64,000 nucleotides of DNA from the NCBI GenBank assembly GCA_020160935.1, contig JAIUPL010000017.1, positions 84,371 to 148,370 on the forward strand, read 5' to 3'. The notes under the pieces were generated by a model that was not told the origin of the DNA, ran no database searches, and saw only the letters and a program-made list of their open reading frames with translations. Source of the stretch: Bacteroidota bacterium (GTDB lineage Bacteria > Bacteroidota > Bacteroidia > Chitinophagales > Saprospiraceae). The stretch's first letter is position 1, and each line of letters begins with the position of its first letter. Positions 25,618 to 35,300 of this stretch are shown here, in pieces. Both the position numbers and the translations under genes were made by a program.

Positions 25618-26475
25618 TTACTTTGTTAAAAGTCCCACTGCTTTCTTCGCCTGTTTGTAATAAGGATGTTGGGGGCGGGCGGCCATCTGCTGGAATAGTG
25701 CCAGCGCCTTTTCCTGTTCGCCGGTCAATGTTATGGCCAATCCTCGATACCACTGCAATTGGGCATCCCAGGCGGCATGTCGACCTTCCAGAGAAGTCAG
25801 ATAAGCCTGTGCCTCAAGTCCTTCGCCCATTTCCAGCAGGCAATAGCCTTTCAGGTAGCGCAGGGTATCATTTTTGGGAAATTGTCCTTCCAAACCGTCT
25901 AATTCGACATAAGCAGCGTTGAAATCACGGTTTTTAAGGCTTGTATGTGCATTCAAAAATGGTTCTTTCACACTCAAACCCGTCAGCGGGTAATGCGTAT
26001 ACCAAATCTGATCGAGCAGTTTTTTCAGGCTTTGGCTGGTTTGCTCTTCCCCCCGAAATGAAGTTGCATCAGGGGCCGGATAGCGTGGATTGGGAAGGCG
26101 CTCATCGGGGTTCAATTGTGCGACGGGCCTGTCAATTTTTTTGCTGTTTGTGTTTTGAGGCGGTATGTCCTGGCTTCTGCCCGGCACGGACGGATTGCTT
26201 TGCTGCTCGATAGGCTGCCCCGGAACATTGGGGGCAGCAGGCGAACTTTTTTTTCCAAAAAACAGGTATGCCGCGCCGACGACCAGCATCAACGCGACCA
26301 CTGCAAGGAGAAAGCGTTGCCAGAACATACGTCGGTACAGGGCAGCCCTTTCGAGGGCTACTTCTTTCACTTTGGCCTGGAGCCGAAGTTCGGAAAGGCC
26401 ATCCATTACCTTTCTTGCGGCACGGCGTTCCTCTTTGTCGCCAGGGTCGTTCAGATATTGTTCGTACTCCTCCAT
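25618..26475 (-). CDS. Anti-sigma-like membrane protein with TPR-like tail
   Basis: 285 residues from the ATG at 26475 (an ATG at 26508 is possible). A short charged cytoplasmic N-terminus (EEYEQYLNDPGDKEERRAARKVMDGL) precedes one membrane segment near 53-71. A Pro/Asn/Gln-rich linker follows, then a periplasmic helical domain with TPR-like units (LKNRDFNAAYVELDGLEGQFP, WYRGLAITLTGEQEKALALFQQM). It overlaps the sigma factor gene by 25 bases and precedes the CHAT gene. It plausibly anchors and inhibits the sigma factor, with the TPR part sensing the envelope. Confidence 0.65.
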   Translation of the reverse strand: MEEYEQYLNDPGDKEERRAARKVMDGLSELRLQAKVKEVALERAALYRRMFWQRFLLAVVALMLVVGAAYLFFGKKSSPAAPNVPGQPIEQQSNPSVPGRSQDIPPQNTNSKKIDRPVAQLNPDERLPNPRYPAPDATSFRGEEQTSQSLKKLLDQIWYTHYPLTGLSVKEPFLNAHTSLKNRDFNAAYVELDGLEGQFPKNDTLRYLKGYCLLEMGEGLEAQAYLTSLEGRHAAWDAQLQWYRGLAITLTGEQEKALALFQQMAARPQHPYYKQAKKAVGLLTK

Positions 26476-27059
26476 TTTTGAGCAATTTGTATCAGTTTTT
26501 TCATGCAATCGCTTCGTTTTATCTTGAGCGAATCGGTGGTGGTGTAGCGGGTCCAGCCCTGCCGCACCACTTCATCATCGGTATAGCCGTCGATATGATG
26601 CAGCCGGATGACTGTTTCACACGGATCGCCCATTTGTCCTAAAAACTGTCGAACGAGTTCGGCTGATTCTTGCCGGCGTTGGGCAGCCTCCACGTCCTGA
26701 TCGTGCAAATCGTGGTGATTATCAATGGTTTCGTGTGGTTTTTTCAGGTTTCTGGTTTGCATCAGTGCCACACGCCGGATAATTTCTACCAGGTAGGTAG
26801 ATGGTGCGTGGCCCTGAAACTGATAGGAGCCGTCCTGTATTTTGCGCAAAAAAATGAGCGTACCCTGGTTTAGCACCTCTTCTGCGGCATTTGCCTCCAG
26901 GCCATACTGACGAGCAAATTTGTGCGCCATCGGCAAGGCCTTGGCTTGTACACAAAGAATAGCCGAGTTGTCCAACCTTTTCAGGCCTTCAAACAATTGT
27001 CCGTTGTCTCCAAACCGTCGACAAGGACCGGGCGAGGCTAACCACTCGGTTATGCGCAT
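26451..27059 (-). CDS. RNA polymerase sigma factor, ECF-like
   Basis: 202 residues. Region 2-like helices lie at about 42-100 (AKALPMAHKFARQYGLEANAAEEVLNQGTLIFLRKI, then GHAPSTYLVEIIRRVAL), and a region 4-like segment at about 140-195 (GDPCETVIRLHHIDGYTDDEVV, then TTTDSLKIKRSDCMKKLI). Conservation is modest, as for the sigma factor at 6318. The 3' end overlaps the anti-sigma-like gene. The two sigma/anti-sigma/CHAT units have the same gene order in opposite orientations. Confidence 0.75.
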   Translation of the reverse strand: MRITEWLASPGPCRRFGDNGQLFEGLKRLDNSAILCVQAKALPMAHKFARQYGLEANAAEEVLNQGTLIFLRKIQDGSYQFQGHAPSTYLVEIIRRVALMQTRNLKKPHETIDNHHDLHDQDVEAAQRRQESAELVRQFLGQMGDPCETVIRLHHIDGYTDDEVVRQGWTRYTTTDSLKIKRSDCMKKLIQIAQKWRSTNNI

Positions 27060-27191
27060 GGTGCTGATGATTTATTGCATCTCTTGGCCTTCAAGGTAAG
27101 CGGTTTTTGAAAAAATATTTTTCAAGGCCTTAATTAGTACAGGGCGCAGGTGCATTATCGCCATGGGAACAAACGTACTGCGCAAAACAGA

Positions 27192-27839
27192 TTACTTTGG
27201 ATAACCTGGGTTTGATTTTATTCTACGTATCTGATTCAAATGCCTTTCCGTATGCGCAATCCAAAGCAAGGTATATTGGTGCAAATCTCTGATATGCCAT
27301 ACTCCCCAGTCTGCGGGCCTGAAAATAAAGTGAAGCCTGAAATCAACTTTTGTGTCTTGCACCAGGGTTATTACTTCCCTGCGAAAGCCTGTAAAGAAGT
27401 GAATAAGGTCTTCCTTTTCTTTGAACCGTCCCAAAGGTTTTGCTATCAGAGGGGCCTGCCCTTTATTAGGATCAGTAGCATAGGCAATCATTACACTGTC
27501 TATGCCCCGAACGGAATCTACAAGATCAGGTCTCTCATCCGTATATTGATTGTTCACCAGGTCCCAATAGAGCAGTTCTTCATATACACCGATATGTTCC
27601 ATTACTTCTGCAACAGACCATTGGCTGCTGTCGGGCTTAAAATGTAACTGCTCATTGCTCAACCCTTCGACTTCTTGTAGAAAATCGGATTCGGTTTTTT
27701 TCAAGCCGTTTAACAAGTATTGCCGATCGGCCGGTTTCCAGATTTGCTCCTTGCCTTGTGTGAATCCCAGGTAGGGCAACAAGATCATCCAACAAATACA
27801 TAAGTTTGGGTTCATTTTTTCCGACATATTTCTTTTCAT
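27192..27839 (-). CDS. DinB-family protein with signal-like N-terminus
   Basis: 215 residues. A hydrophobic N-terminal segment (LCICWMILLPYLGFTQG) suggests export. The rest is a DinB four-helix bundle: LLNGLKKTESDFLQEVEGLSNEQL, then QWSVAEVMEHIGVYEELL, and near the end HQYTLLWIAHTERHLNQI. Three histidines in these positions are the usual metal ligands. DinB proteins are often metal-dependent thiol transferases; the substrate is unknown. Its start overlaps the stop of the FecR-like gene as ATGA, so the two are coupled. Confidence 0.8.
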   Translation of the reverse strand: MKRNMSEKMNPNLCICWMILLPYLGFTQGKEQIWKPADRQYLLNGLKKTESDFLQEVEGLSNEQLHFKPDSSQWSVAEVMEHIGVYEELLYWDLVNNQYTDERPDLVDSVRGIDSVMIAYATDPNKGQAPLIAKPLGRFKEKEDLIHFFTGFRREVITLVQDTKVDFRLHFIFRPADWGVWHIRDLHQYTLLWIAHTERHLNQIRRIKSNPGYPK

Positions 27840-28768
27840 TTCACTTTGACTGCTTCCCCCAACATATCCATCCGCGCCAAAAACGCCGCATACACCCTGC
27901 GCAGCAGCAAATTATCGGGCTGTGCGCTGTGCAAGGCCGAATAAATCTGATACGCATTCTGATAACAACCAGCCTCTTCATACGCATAGGCCAGCATGAG
28001 TTGTTGTTCGTCGGGCGAGGCAGTTTTGTAATTAGCCTGATGTGTGGTGTTGTTTTTTGTAGCATCCACTACGGATGGCGCCAGCATGATCGTCGCAGCG
28101 GGCGATTTGGCGGCGCTGCCACGCGTGACGCTCCATTCATATTCCTCATCGGGCAACAGGGCTACCTGACTCAGGTCGAGTGTGAGCATCGTGTCGTTGA
28201 CGGGCACTTGCAGCAGGGCGCTACCACCCGGTTCGGCAATGGAAAATGTGTATGGGCCCTCGCCTTGGGCGCCCCGCCATTGAAAGGTGACGGGTGCAGC
28301 GGGCATTTTACCCGTAGAAATGAGAAGAGGACGTATGGCATACGCCTGACTGGCGTACCCTTTTACGCCACCGCTGGCTTTGTTCATGTATTGGCGGTGG
28401 TGCTCTTTGAGTTTTTCATCTGAATCGCCTTCCTTCACGCTTTCTTCCACAAAATTCAGGAAGCGATTGGTAAAACCGCTGTTGCTTTCTCCGCCTTTGG
28501 CGCCTGCCAGGTCCTGCAGGTCGCGCATTTTACTGCCCGAAACGAGGATGGTTTTGCCATTGCTAAGCAATTTGGCAGAAGAAGAGGCTTTACAACGCAC
28601 CTTTCCTTTCATGTCCAGTTCCATGCCGGGCGACAGCAGTACAGGCTTCGCGCCATGTTGAGAGTAGTATTCCACTTGTCCGCTGACGTGTAAGACATGG
28701 GCACTGCCTTGGGCGCTCAGATAAAGGCTCTGAAGAAATAATAACAACGAGGTGGAGAAAGTTTTCAT
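27836..28768 (-). CDS. Secreted FecR-like domain protein with TPR-like tail
   Basis: 310 residues with a signal peptide (about 1-20, ending LSAQG). Residues 25-85 form a FecR-like beta domain (HVSGQVEYYSQHGAKPVLLSPGMELDMKGKVRCKASSSAKLL). A middle region of beta strands (VTFQWRGAQGEGPYTFSIAE) and a C-terminal helical repeat (LAYAYEEAGCYQNAYQIYSAL) follow. FecR-like domains occur next to CHASE2 and CHAT genes in other bacteria. It could serve as the periplasmic partner of the adjacent CHASE2 protein; this is inference from context. Confidence 0.65.
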   Translation of the reverse strand: MKTFSTSLLLFLQSLYLSAQGSAHVLHVSGQVEYYSQHGAKPVLLSPGMELDMKGKVRCKASSSAKLLSNGKTILVSGSKMRDLQDLAGAKGGESNSGFTNRFLNFVEESVKEGDSDEKLKEHHRQYMNKASGGVKGYASQAYAIRPLLISTGKMPAAPVTFQWRGAQGEGPYTFSIAEPGGSALLQVPVNDTMLTLDLSQVALLPDEEYEWSVTRGSAAKSPAATIMLAPSVVDATKNNTTHQANYKTASPDEQQLMLAYAYEEAGCYQNAYQIYSALHSAQPDNLLLRRVYAAFLARMDMLGEAVKVK

Positions 28769-28824
28769 TGTCGTAGAGTGTTGATTTTCATTTTGTTATA
28801 AAGCAACTTGGCGGCCAGAAGCGA

Positions 28825-30123
28825 CTATTTTTTGCTGTCTTGGGGGAGCTGCGGTTCTTGCTTGGCGGCTTTTTCTGGTTCGGGTTTTTCCTCCTGCTTT
28901 TTTATTGCCTGCGGTTTACGGGGTGGGGGAGTAAACTGATAGGGGATTTTGCCGAGATGTGAAATCCTTTTCCGGATAACGTTGTCGTAAAACTTGATGA
29001 CATCGAAGGCCAGGGCCAGCGAGGCAATCCAGTAGGCGACATCCAGTTTTACACGGAATGACCGGAACATCCAGGCTACAATGAAGAACAGGATGATGAT
29101 TTCACCCAATTGCAAAAAGCGTGTTACAAAATGAAAGGGCGTGCTGACACGGCGGAAAATTTCGTAGAACAAATGAATGTTCAGGTAACAAAACAAAAAA
29201 GTCAGCAAAAACTGCGCAAAACCGGATAGTTCGGTCACATAAGTGCCGTTCAGGATCATTTGAATGATATTGGCATGAATCACCATTCCATACATATCGG
29301 GTGTGTTGCGTCCCGTGTAGCGCTCGTTCAGAGGCGTGTAATGCCGATCGAGCATGGGTTTGTCCCAGGCGTAGGTACCCAAAAAGCCGACCAGCACGAT
29401 TTTGTCCTGAATCTGTTTTTTCAAATCGATGGCCGGGCTCAGGATGTCTTTGCTTTCGTATTGAATAAACTGATCGCCGTTTCCGGTGTAGTATATTTCT
29501 TCCAGTTTTTTGTCGCGTTCGAACAGGCGCTCCGTCGCTTGTGGGTCGTATAGTTTGGCGGCTTGCACCGGTAATGAAAGGCATTCGCCGTCGGTCGTCA
29601 TTTCCCGGGGCGAAAAATAGCGAATGGTGCTGTTAGAGTCTTTGGAAATAAAATTGATAAAGCCAGTGTACACGTAATTGCCAAAAAACGTGTCGCAACC
29701 CACCTGCATCTTGAATTTTCCATCCTCGTCGCTGTAGGCATCGAGTTCTGTGGCAAGCACTACTTTTTCGATGCGGGTGAGTGCCGCCCGCAAGAGCGAA
29801 TCGGTGTGAGCGTTTTTCCGGCCCTCCAGCAGCACGTCGAGTGCCACCACTTTTGCCCCTGCGTCGATCAGGCGATCTACAACCATTCGTATGGTATCGC
29901 GGTCGGGTTTGCCGGTATTGACCAGCACAACGTTGTTGTCCAGTATGATGCGATGATCGCGCAGTTTGGAATACACAATATCAGTTACCTCGTAATCGCG
30001 GATGGTTTCCTTGAATGGATTCAGGAAATGCGCATTGATCCGCACAAAGTTGAGTACCCCGATGAGTAGGAACACCAGGCAGGTAACAATAAGGCTATGA
30101 GGGTAAACGAGTTTTCTCCACAT
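28825..30123 (-). CDS. CHASE2-domain membrane protein
   Basis: 432 residues. One membrane segment near 12-28, then an extracytoplasmic CHASE2 sensor domain at about 35-315: LRDHRIILDNNVVLVNTG, VDRLIDAGAKVVALDVLLEG, KIVLVGFLG, then PDMYGMVIHANIIQMIL. Three more membrane segments lie near 325-345, 355-375 and 380-395. The cytoplasmic tail is rich in Pro, Lys and Glu and has no kinase, cyclase or other output domain. In most CHASE2 proteins a fused output domain is present, so here the output probably lies in neighbouring genes. 57 bases separate it from the FecR-like gene. Confidence 0.87.
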   Translation of the reverse strand: MWRKLVYPHSLIVTCLVFLLIGVLNFVRINAHFLNPFKETIRDYEVTDIVYSKLRDHRIILDNNVVLVNTGKPDRDTIRMVVDRLIDAGAKVVALDVLLEGRKNAHTDSLLRAALTRIEKVVLATELDAYSDEDGKFKMQVGCDTFFGNYVYTGFINFISKDSNSTIRYFSPREMTTDGECLSLPVQAAKLYDPQATERLFERDKKLEEIYYTGNGDQFIQYESKDILSPAIDLKKQIQDKIVLVGFLGTYAWDKPMLDRHYTPLNERYTGRNTPDMYGMVIHANIIQMILNGTYVTELSGFAQFLLTFLFCYLNIHLFYEIFRRVSTPFHFVTRFLQLGEIIILFFIVAWMFRSFRVKLDVAYWIASLALAFDVIKFYDNVIRKRISHLGKIPYQFTPPPRKPQAIKKQEEKPEPEKAAKQEPQLPQDSKK

Positions 30124-30193
30124 GGTTTAATGCGTGGAAAGATAAGTGATTTGTGAAAAAATGTAGGTTTTTTGTTGGGGGCCGGGGGGGAGG

Positions 30194-31903
30194 TCACTTC
30201 TTCACCAGCACCCATCTTTCCAGCACATCCCCATCCAGCACAAACATTATTTCTGGATAGGCCATTATCAAACCTGTTGGAGTCAGAATCGTACGCGCTG
30301 CAAACCCGTATTTGCTTTCAATATCTACCCGTTTTTGCCCAATTTTGATGCCTCTTGCCGTAGCACCGGAATAGTCCGGTACGGTGCTGAGAAACAGGAT
30401 ATGGACATTGCCGGAAAGGCGATGGAAATACAACCGCGAAAACTTGCTTTGCCGGGTGTTTTCATAAAAGGTCAACAGTTCGTCGATAGGAAGCATCTTG
30501 TCGTCTTCCGGATACAGCATAGCGGATACCTCCTGCCCATCGATGCTTTCCTCCTCGAAAAATTTGTTGCTGCCGGGGTCGGGCGGTGCAGCGGGTAATG
30601 GTGTCCCCTTTAAAACGGCCAGATTGAACGTTGCCAGCCCGCTTTTGTCGGTAGCAGCAGCCAGTTTGAAGTGTGCCTCCGCATTGGCTGCACCTTCCGC
30701 GGTATTCAATCCGGCATCCAGAATACCTAGCAGGATTTCCACTTTGTCGAGATGATCGGCATAGCGGCCTTGGGAAGCACGGCGGGCTTCCACGTCGGCA
30801 AAATACCTGGCGCGGGTTCGGTCGCCCAGCAGTGCCAGCGCGCAGGCTTTGTTCAGGTATGCGGGGGCATAATCGGGGTCGAGGCTGATGGCTGCATCGA
30901 AATGCTGTATGGCTTGCCGGAGCAGTTGAATGCGGATGGAGTCTTCCTGCGGGCCCCGGCTGCTGGCCATTTCCAGGTCGATTTGAATGGGATAGCGAAA
31001 TTTTAGTTCGTCGGCACGAGTGTACTTTTTCATGGCATGCATCATGGCAGCCGCACCCACATTGTTGTACAGTTCGCGGCTTTGATATTCTACCAGCACT
31101 TTTCGGTAGTAGCGATAGGCTGCCTCGTACTCTTCCGCTGCGCTGAGCAGGTTGGCCATTTCAAAAATATCGGCCAGGTCTTTCATTTTTTGTGCAGACT
31201 TGCGGCTCATATCCTCCCGTTCGCTGCGACTGATGTAGCCGGGCAGGTTGTCGGGCAGGCCGAATTCGTGGTATAGTCTGCGAATAAGTTCGTCGCCCTG
31301 ATCGAAGGTTCCGTACCCGGCAGAATACGCCAGAAAGCCGCCGAGGTAATCCGACTGGAGTTCCATCGACGCATCCGCTAATTGGCGGGAAAGGGTGTCG
31401 AAGCGTAGCAGTTTGCTGCGCAGTTCGGGCGTGCCGGCCGTTTCCAGCATGTTGCGGTACAGTCCCTTGAGTTCTGTGGAAAGGCCCAACTGCTCGTTTT
31501 CAACAGCAAAATTGCCGCGCCAGGCGTGTTTTTCGTAATAATGCGTTAGTTCGTGCCCCAGCAGGAAGGCAATGGCTGCTTCCGATTGTGCTCCAAAGGA
31601 TTCGCATACGTCGAATGCTTTTTCTCCAAGAAAAATAGTGTTTTCGCGGTAATTCATTTCCGCTACCATTTCCTTCTTCGTCAGGTAAAAGGTGGGTACG
31701 GGGTATCGGTAATCACCGCGGGCTTCGCGCAGGCGCTCGTACACGCGCAGGGCTTTATCGTAGGCGGGTGTGCCTTTTATTTTGTTGGCAGGCGCATTTC
31801 GTACTGTCGATGATTTGGGCGGTATCATGGGAAATTCGCCCCAACTGCCATTCTGGGCGAGGGTGGTGGTGGCGAGCAGGAGGAAGAGGATTGATATTTT
31901 CAT
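30194..31903 (-). CDS. Secreted HExxH metalloprotease-like protein with TPRs
   Basis: 569 residues from the ATG at 31903, which begins a signal peptide (MKISILFLLLATTTLAQ); longer in-frame starts read into a palindromic repeat and are rejected. LGHELTHYYEKH near residue 103 is a zinc HExxH motif. ASMELQSDYLGGFLAYSAGY, about 75 residues later, gives the Glu/Asp-containing third-ligand helix as in M48-type proteases. TPR-like helices follow from about 230 to 410 (AEEYEAAYRYYRKVLVEYQ, AISLDPDYAPAYLNKACALALLGD). A C-terminal 150-residue domain is unidentified. Likely periplasmic. Confidence 0.75.
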   Translation of the reverse strand: MKISILFLLLATTTLAQNGSWGEFPMIPPKSSTVRNAPANKIKGTPAYDKALRVYERLREARGDYRYPVPTFYLTKKEMVAEMNYRENTIFLGEKAFDVCESFGAQSEAAIAFLLGHELTHYYEKHAWRGNFAVENEQLGLSTELKGLYRNMLETAGTPELRSKLLRFDTLSRQLADASMELQSDYLGGFLAYSAGYGTFDQGDELIRRLYHEFGLPDNLPGYISRSEREDMSRKSAQKMKDLADIFEMANLLSAAEEYEAAYRYYRKVLVEYQSRELYNNVGAAAMMHAMKKYTRADELKFRYPIQIDLEMASSRGPQEDSIRIQLLRQAIQHFDAAISLDPDYAPAYLNKACALALLGDRTRARYFADVEARRASQGRYADHLDKVEILLGILDAGLNTAEGAANAEAHFKLAAATDKSGLATFNLAVLKGTPLPAAPPDPGSNKFFEEESIDGQEVSAMLYPEDDKMLPIDELLTFYENTRQSKFSRLYFHRLSGNVHILFLSTVPDYSGATARGIKIGQKRVDIESKYGFAARTILTPTGLIMAYPEIMFVLDGDVLERWVLVKK

Positions 31904-31940
31904 AGTGTGATTGATTGGACAAGGAGGGAAAGGATTTTTG

Positions 31941-32255
31941 GGCCTTGTTCGGCTTCGCCTCACTGCGGCTGGGGGAAAAGGATTTTGCGGATCGTGCGGA
32001 TTAAAAGGATTTTTTGTGGCCTGACGGCCACTTTGTTGATAGTTTTTTATGATTTGAGCCAGATATGATCTTGTTTGCAAGAGTAATAATTTGACATTCC
32101 GGAATCAAGGAATAATCGTCTTGTGGTTTTTCCACATTCAGAATTCTCAAAAAATCAAAAAAAGTGGCCGTCAGGCCACAAAAAATCCCTTTAAATCCGC
32201 ACGATCCGCAAAATCCTTTTCCCCCAGCCGCAGTGAGGCGAAGCCGAACAAGGCC
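31941..32255. repeat. Large inverted repeat, GTTCGGCTTCGCCTCA family, copy C
   Basis: Most of the 430-base gap 31904-32333 is this element. Arms 31941-32034 and 32161-32255 are nearly perfect inverted copies of about 95 bases. Each contains GTTCGGCTTCGCCTCAC, GGATTTTGCGGATCGTGCGG and its own hairpin core GTGGCCTGACGGCCAC. The 126-base centre is unique AT-rich sequence. A further direct copy of the end (AGTGAGGCGAAGCCGAACAAGG) follows at 32266-32287, and a degenerate one at about 32301-32315. Confidence 0.88.
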
Positions 32256-32333
32256 CCATTCTCAGCAGTGAGGCGAAGCCGAACAAGGTTCAATATCCAT
32301 AAGCCGAAGCCGAACCCCCAAACATCCGTTCCC

Positions 32334-35300
32334 TCATATCCTCCCCATCACCTCCGACATAATCGACCGCACCAGCCCGGGCAAATCATCCTTCACTCCG
32401 TTCACTTTGAATTCCTCTCCCACGAGCGTTTTGCCTTTAAAAAGTCGCACACGCACTTCCACGGCATTGCCCGCGATGCGGTACCGGCCTTTCATGGAAT
32501 AGGCGTTTTCGTATTCTTTCACATCGACATAGATAATTTTGGAAGGGCCGCCTTTAGAGGTCATTTTGCGGAATTGCTGCTCCAATGCATCGGTGAGGCC
32601 GAGCACGTCTTCAAAGGCGTCGTCGTCCTGGAAATTGTTTCGGATGAACACCGGTTTCACCTGCGCCAACGGGATTTTTACCTTTTCGTTGACGATGCCG
32701 ATATCGAAACTGCTGCCATTGGCCGGAAAAGCCAGGATGGGCGTTTGAATCCCGTTGATACTTTTGGCCATTTCGGGCACTTTATCGCGCGAGTACTGGA
32801 AAAGTGTCATCACATCCACCCGTTTGTCAGGCGCAAGTGCCAGACCGCTCATCCCTTCCAGCAGGCTGTAGGTGAGCAGACCCTGGCCAAACTGGCTGGC
32901 TTCGTAACTCACCTTATTGGCGGCGCTGCCTGTGAGTATAAACATGCCGGTGCGGTCTTTCATACGGTCGAGTGCGCGCACCTGCGAAGGATTCAGTTCT
33001 TTCTGGCCGATGGCAGCGAGGCTTTCCACAATTTTGCCCGAATTGCAGGCATCCAGAATGAGTACCTGTTTCAGGGCGGGTATTTTTTTGATCCATTCCG
33101 TCAATTCCTCCGAAGAAATGGTAAAATTGGAACGCACTTCGGGGTCGCTCAGGTCTTCGGAAGCGATGTCTTTGCTGAGGTAATAAAACTGTGCCTTTTC
33201 CGCCTCGCCGTAGGTGACACCATGGCCAGAGAAATACAACAGCAGCACATCCGTGTTTCGGGCTTCTGTTGCCAGTGTTTCAAATGCCCGGCGAATGTTG
33301 GTTTTGGATGAAATCTGATTGTTGGCAGGTGTTGCATTTTCGCCGAAAATGCCCGTTGAAAACAGTTGCACCTGCACGCCATCGCCAAACAGTTCTTTTC
33401 CGGCCGCCGTAATAGCCACCGCAATGGACGCTGCATCCTGATCGGCGTATTTCAGGTCCAGTTTATCGCCACTGTAATCGGCCGTGCCTACCACCAGGGC
33501 AAACAGGCGCGGCTTGGCGTCGCCCAGCGTAGGCGCATCGCCCGCATCGCCCTGGCCTTTTGCGCGCACATAGGTGTAAGGCAACTTGTATGCCTGACTT
33601 TTCAGCCAGCCCTCGGCGTTGTAGGCCCGCAGGGCGATGGTATTGAGCGTATCAGTTCGGTAGTATTTTTCCCAGGTTTTGAGGTGGATGCTCAGGTTCG
33701 TCTGGCGCTGCGGATTGATGTCTTCCTCCACTTCCTTGCCGTTGACGAACAGGCTGAGTTTGCCGACGCCGCCGTTTTGGGCTTGCAGGTGGATAATGAG
33801 TTTGTTGTCCGCCACTTCCGCCTTGATTTTTGGATACAGCGCCAGGTTTTTGAACTGTTCTACATTGCGCAATTCCCCGCTTGCCAGGCCCATTACTTTT
33901 GACAACAGCCCGGGTTCGTAGTAGCGCTCTTTCAATTGTTCCAGTTCAATCACCTCATCGCCGATGATAAAATACATGAGTTCCATGGCGCCGGGCGAAG
34001 CGTCGAACAGGCCGGAAGGCGTAGTCACTGCCCAGTCCTGCTCGTTGAGGTGGATGATTCGGGCGATTTCCACTTTTTTCTCTATGTCCCAGATACGCAA
34101 GGTGTTGTCATAGGAAGCGGAAATCAGGCGTCGGCAGTCGGGCGAAAAATCAAGGAAATCTACATAATTATCGTGCCCTTCAAACAGGTGTATGAGCCGG
34201 GGCACTTCACCCGAATCACAGCGCCAGAGTCCTATTTTACTATTGGAAACCGTGGCAGCAAACCACTTTTTGTCGGGGCTGCAAGCAATGCCTCTGCCGT
34301 AGGAGGAGACCGAGATGGAATCGGAAGAGATCAATTTTTTGGTTGCAATGTTCCAGAAGTCGATTTTTCCATTGTTACTGGTTGCCAGTCTATGGTTGTC
34401 CAGAAACACCACGGATTCATATCTATTCATGAAATCCTGCGCAAGAGAATCCCATTTTTGTGTTTCAAAGTTCCACAGAATCAAGGATTCTGATGCAGCA
34501 ACGGCGAGGTACTTGTTGTCAGGGCTATAAGCGGCATCATGTGCAATAAAACTGCCGTACATGGAATCCACCCTGCTTTCACTGGCAACCTTCCAGATAG
34601 CAAGGAAGGGCGGCCCGTCGTAGGAGCCCCAGGTATTACCTCTGGCGTAGTACTGACCATCGGGCGAGATGGCCAACACATTTCGATACCATTGAAGTGG
34701 ATATATACCATAGACTGTGGAGAGTTCCCTGATTTGTTGGCCAGTTGCTGCGTCGCGAACAGCGCCGTAGTAGTTATCAGTTACGGAAATGATTTTCTGT
34801 CCATCAGGCGTTATTCTGGTGTTGCTGATTCTCCCTTGCATGCCCAGGATGCGTTTGGCAAGCACACTTTGCGAGAGGTTCCACAGGAGCAGGTTGTTGT
34901 CGCTGCTGACCACTATTCCTTCTCCCTGTTGCGTAAAAGAGGCACATTGTACGGGCAGGGCATAGCCTTTCAGAGCAAATTTTAATTTGCCCGTTTCTAC
35001 ATCATATATTTCAGGTGCGCCTCCGACCGCATTCAGGAGTAATCCTTTGCTGTCAGGTGTAAAATAACCGCCCTGTGCTTCCATGATCATGGGCCCGTCA
35101 GAAGGCGGCGGTGTGGCCCGAAAAGTGCGAACGGGGGCGCCATCCAAATGGTCTGATGAGTACAGATATCCATCTCCGCGCCGGAAAATGCAGGTCCATT
35201 TCCCGTCAGGTGAAAAGCGGATAGAATAACCGTCCAGTTTTTTGATTGGAATGGCATCTTTTACGCTCCATAAGGTGATGCCATTATCGCCCCAATCGGT

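Noticed and set aside
31904..32080. N-terminal extension of the HExxH-TPR protein
   Set aside because: The extension translates a palindromic repeat, while the ATG at 31903 starts a normal signal peptide.
32091..33311. Open frame of 406 codons on the plus strand
   Set aside because: It begins in the palindromic repeat and runs antisense through the caspase gene; the encoded sequence is rich in His/Phe without any motif.
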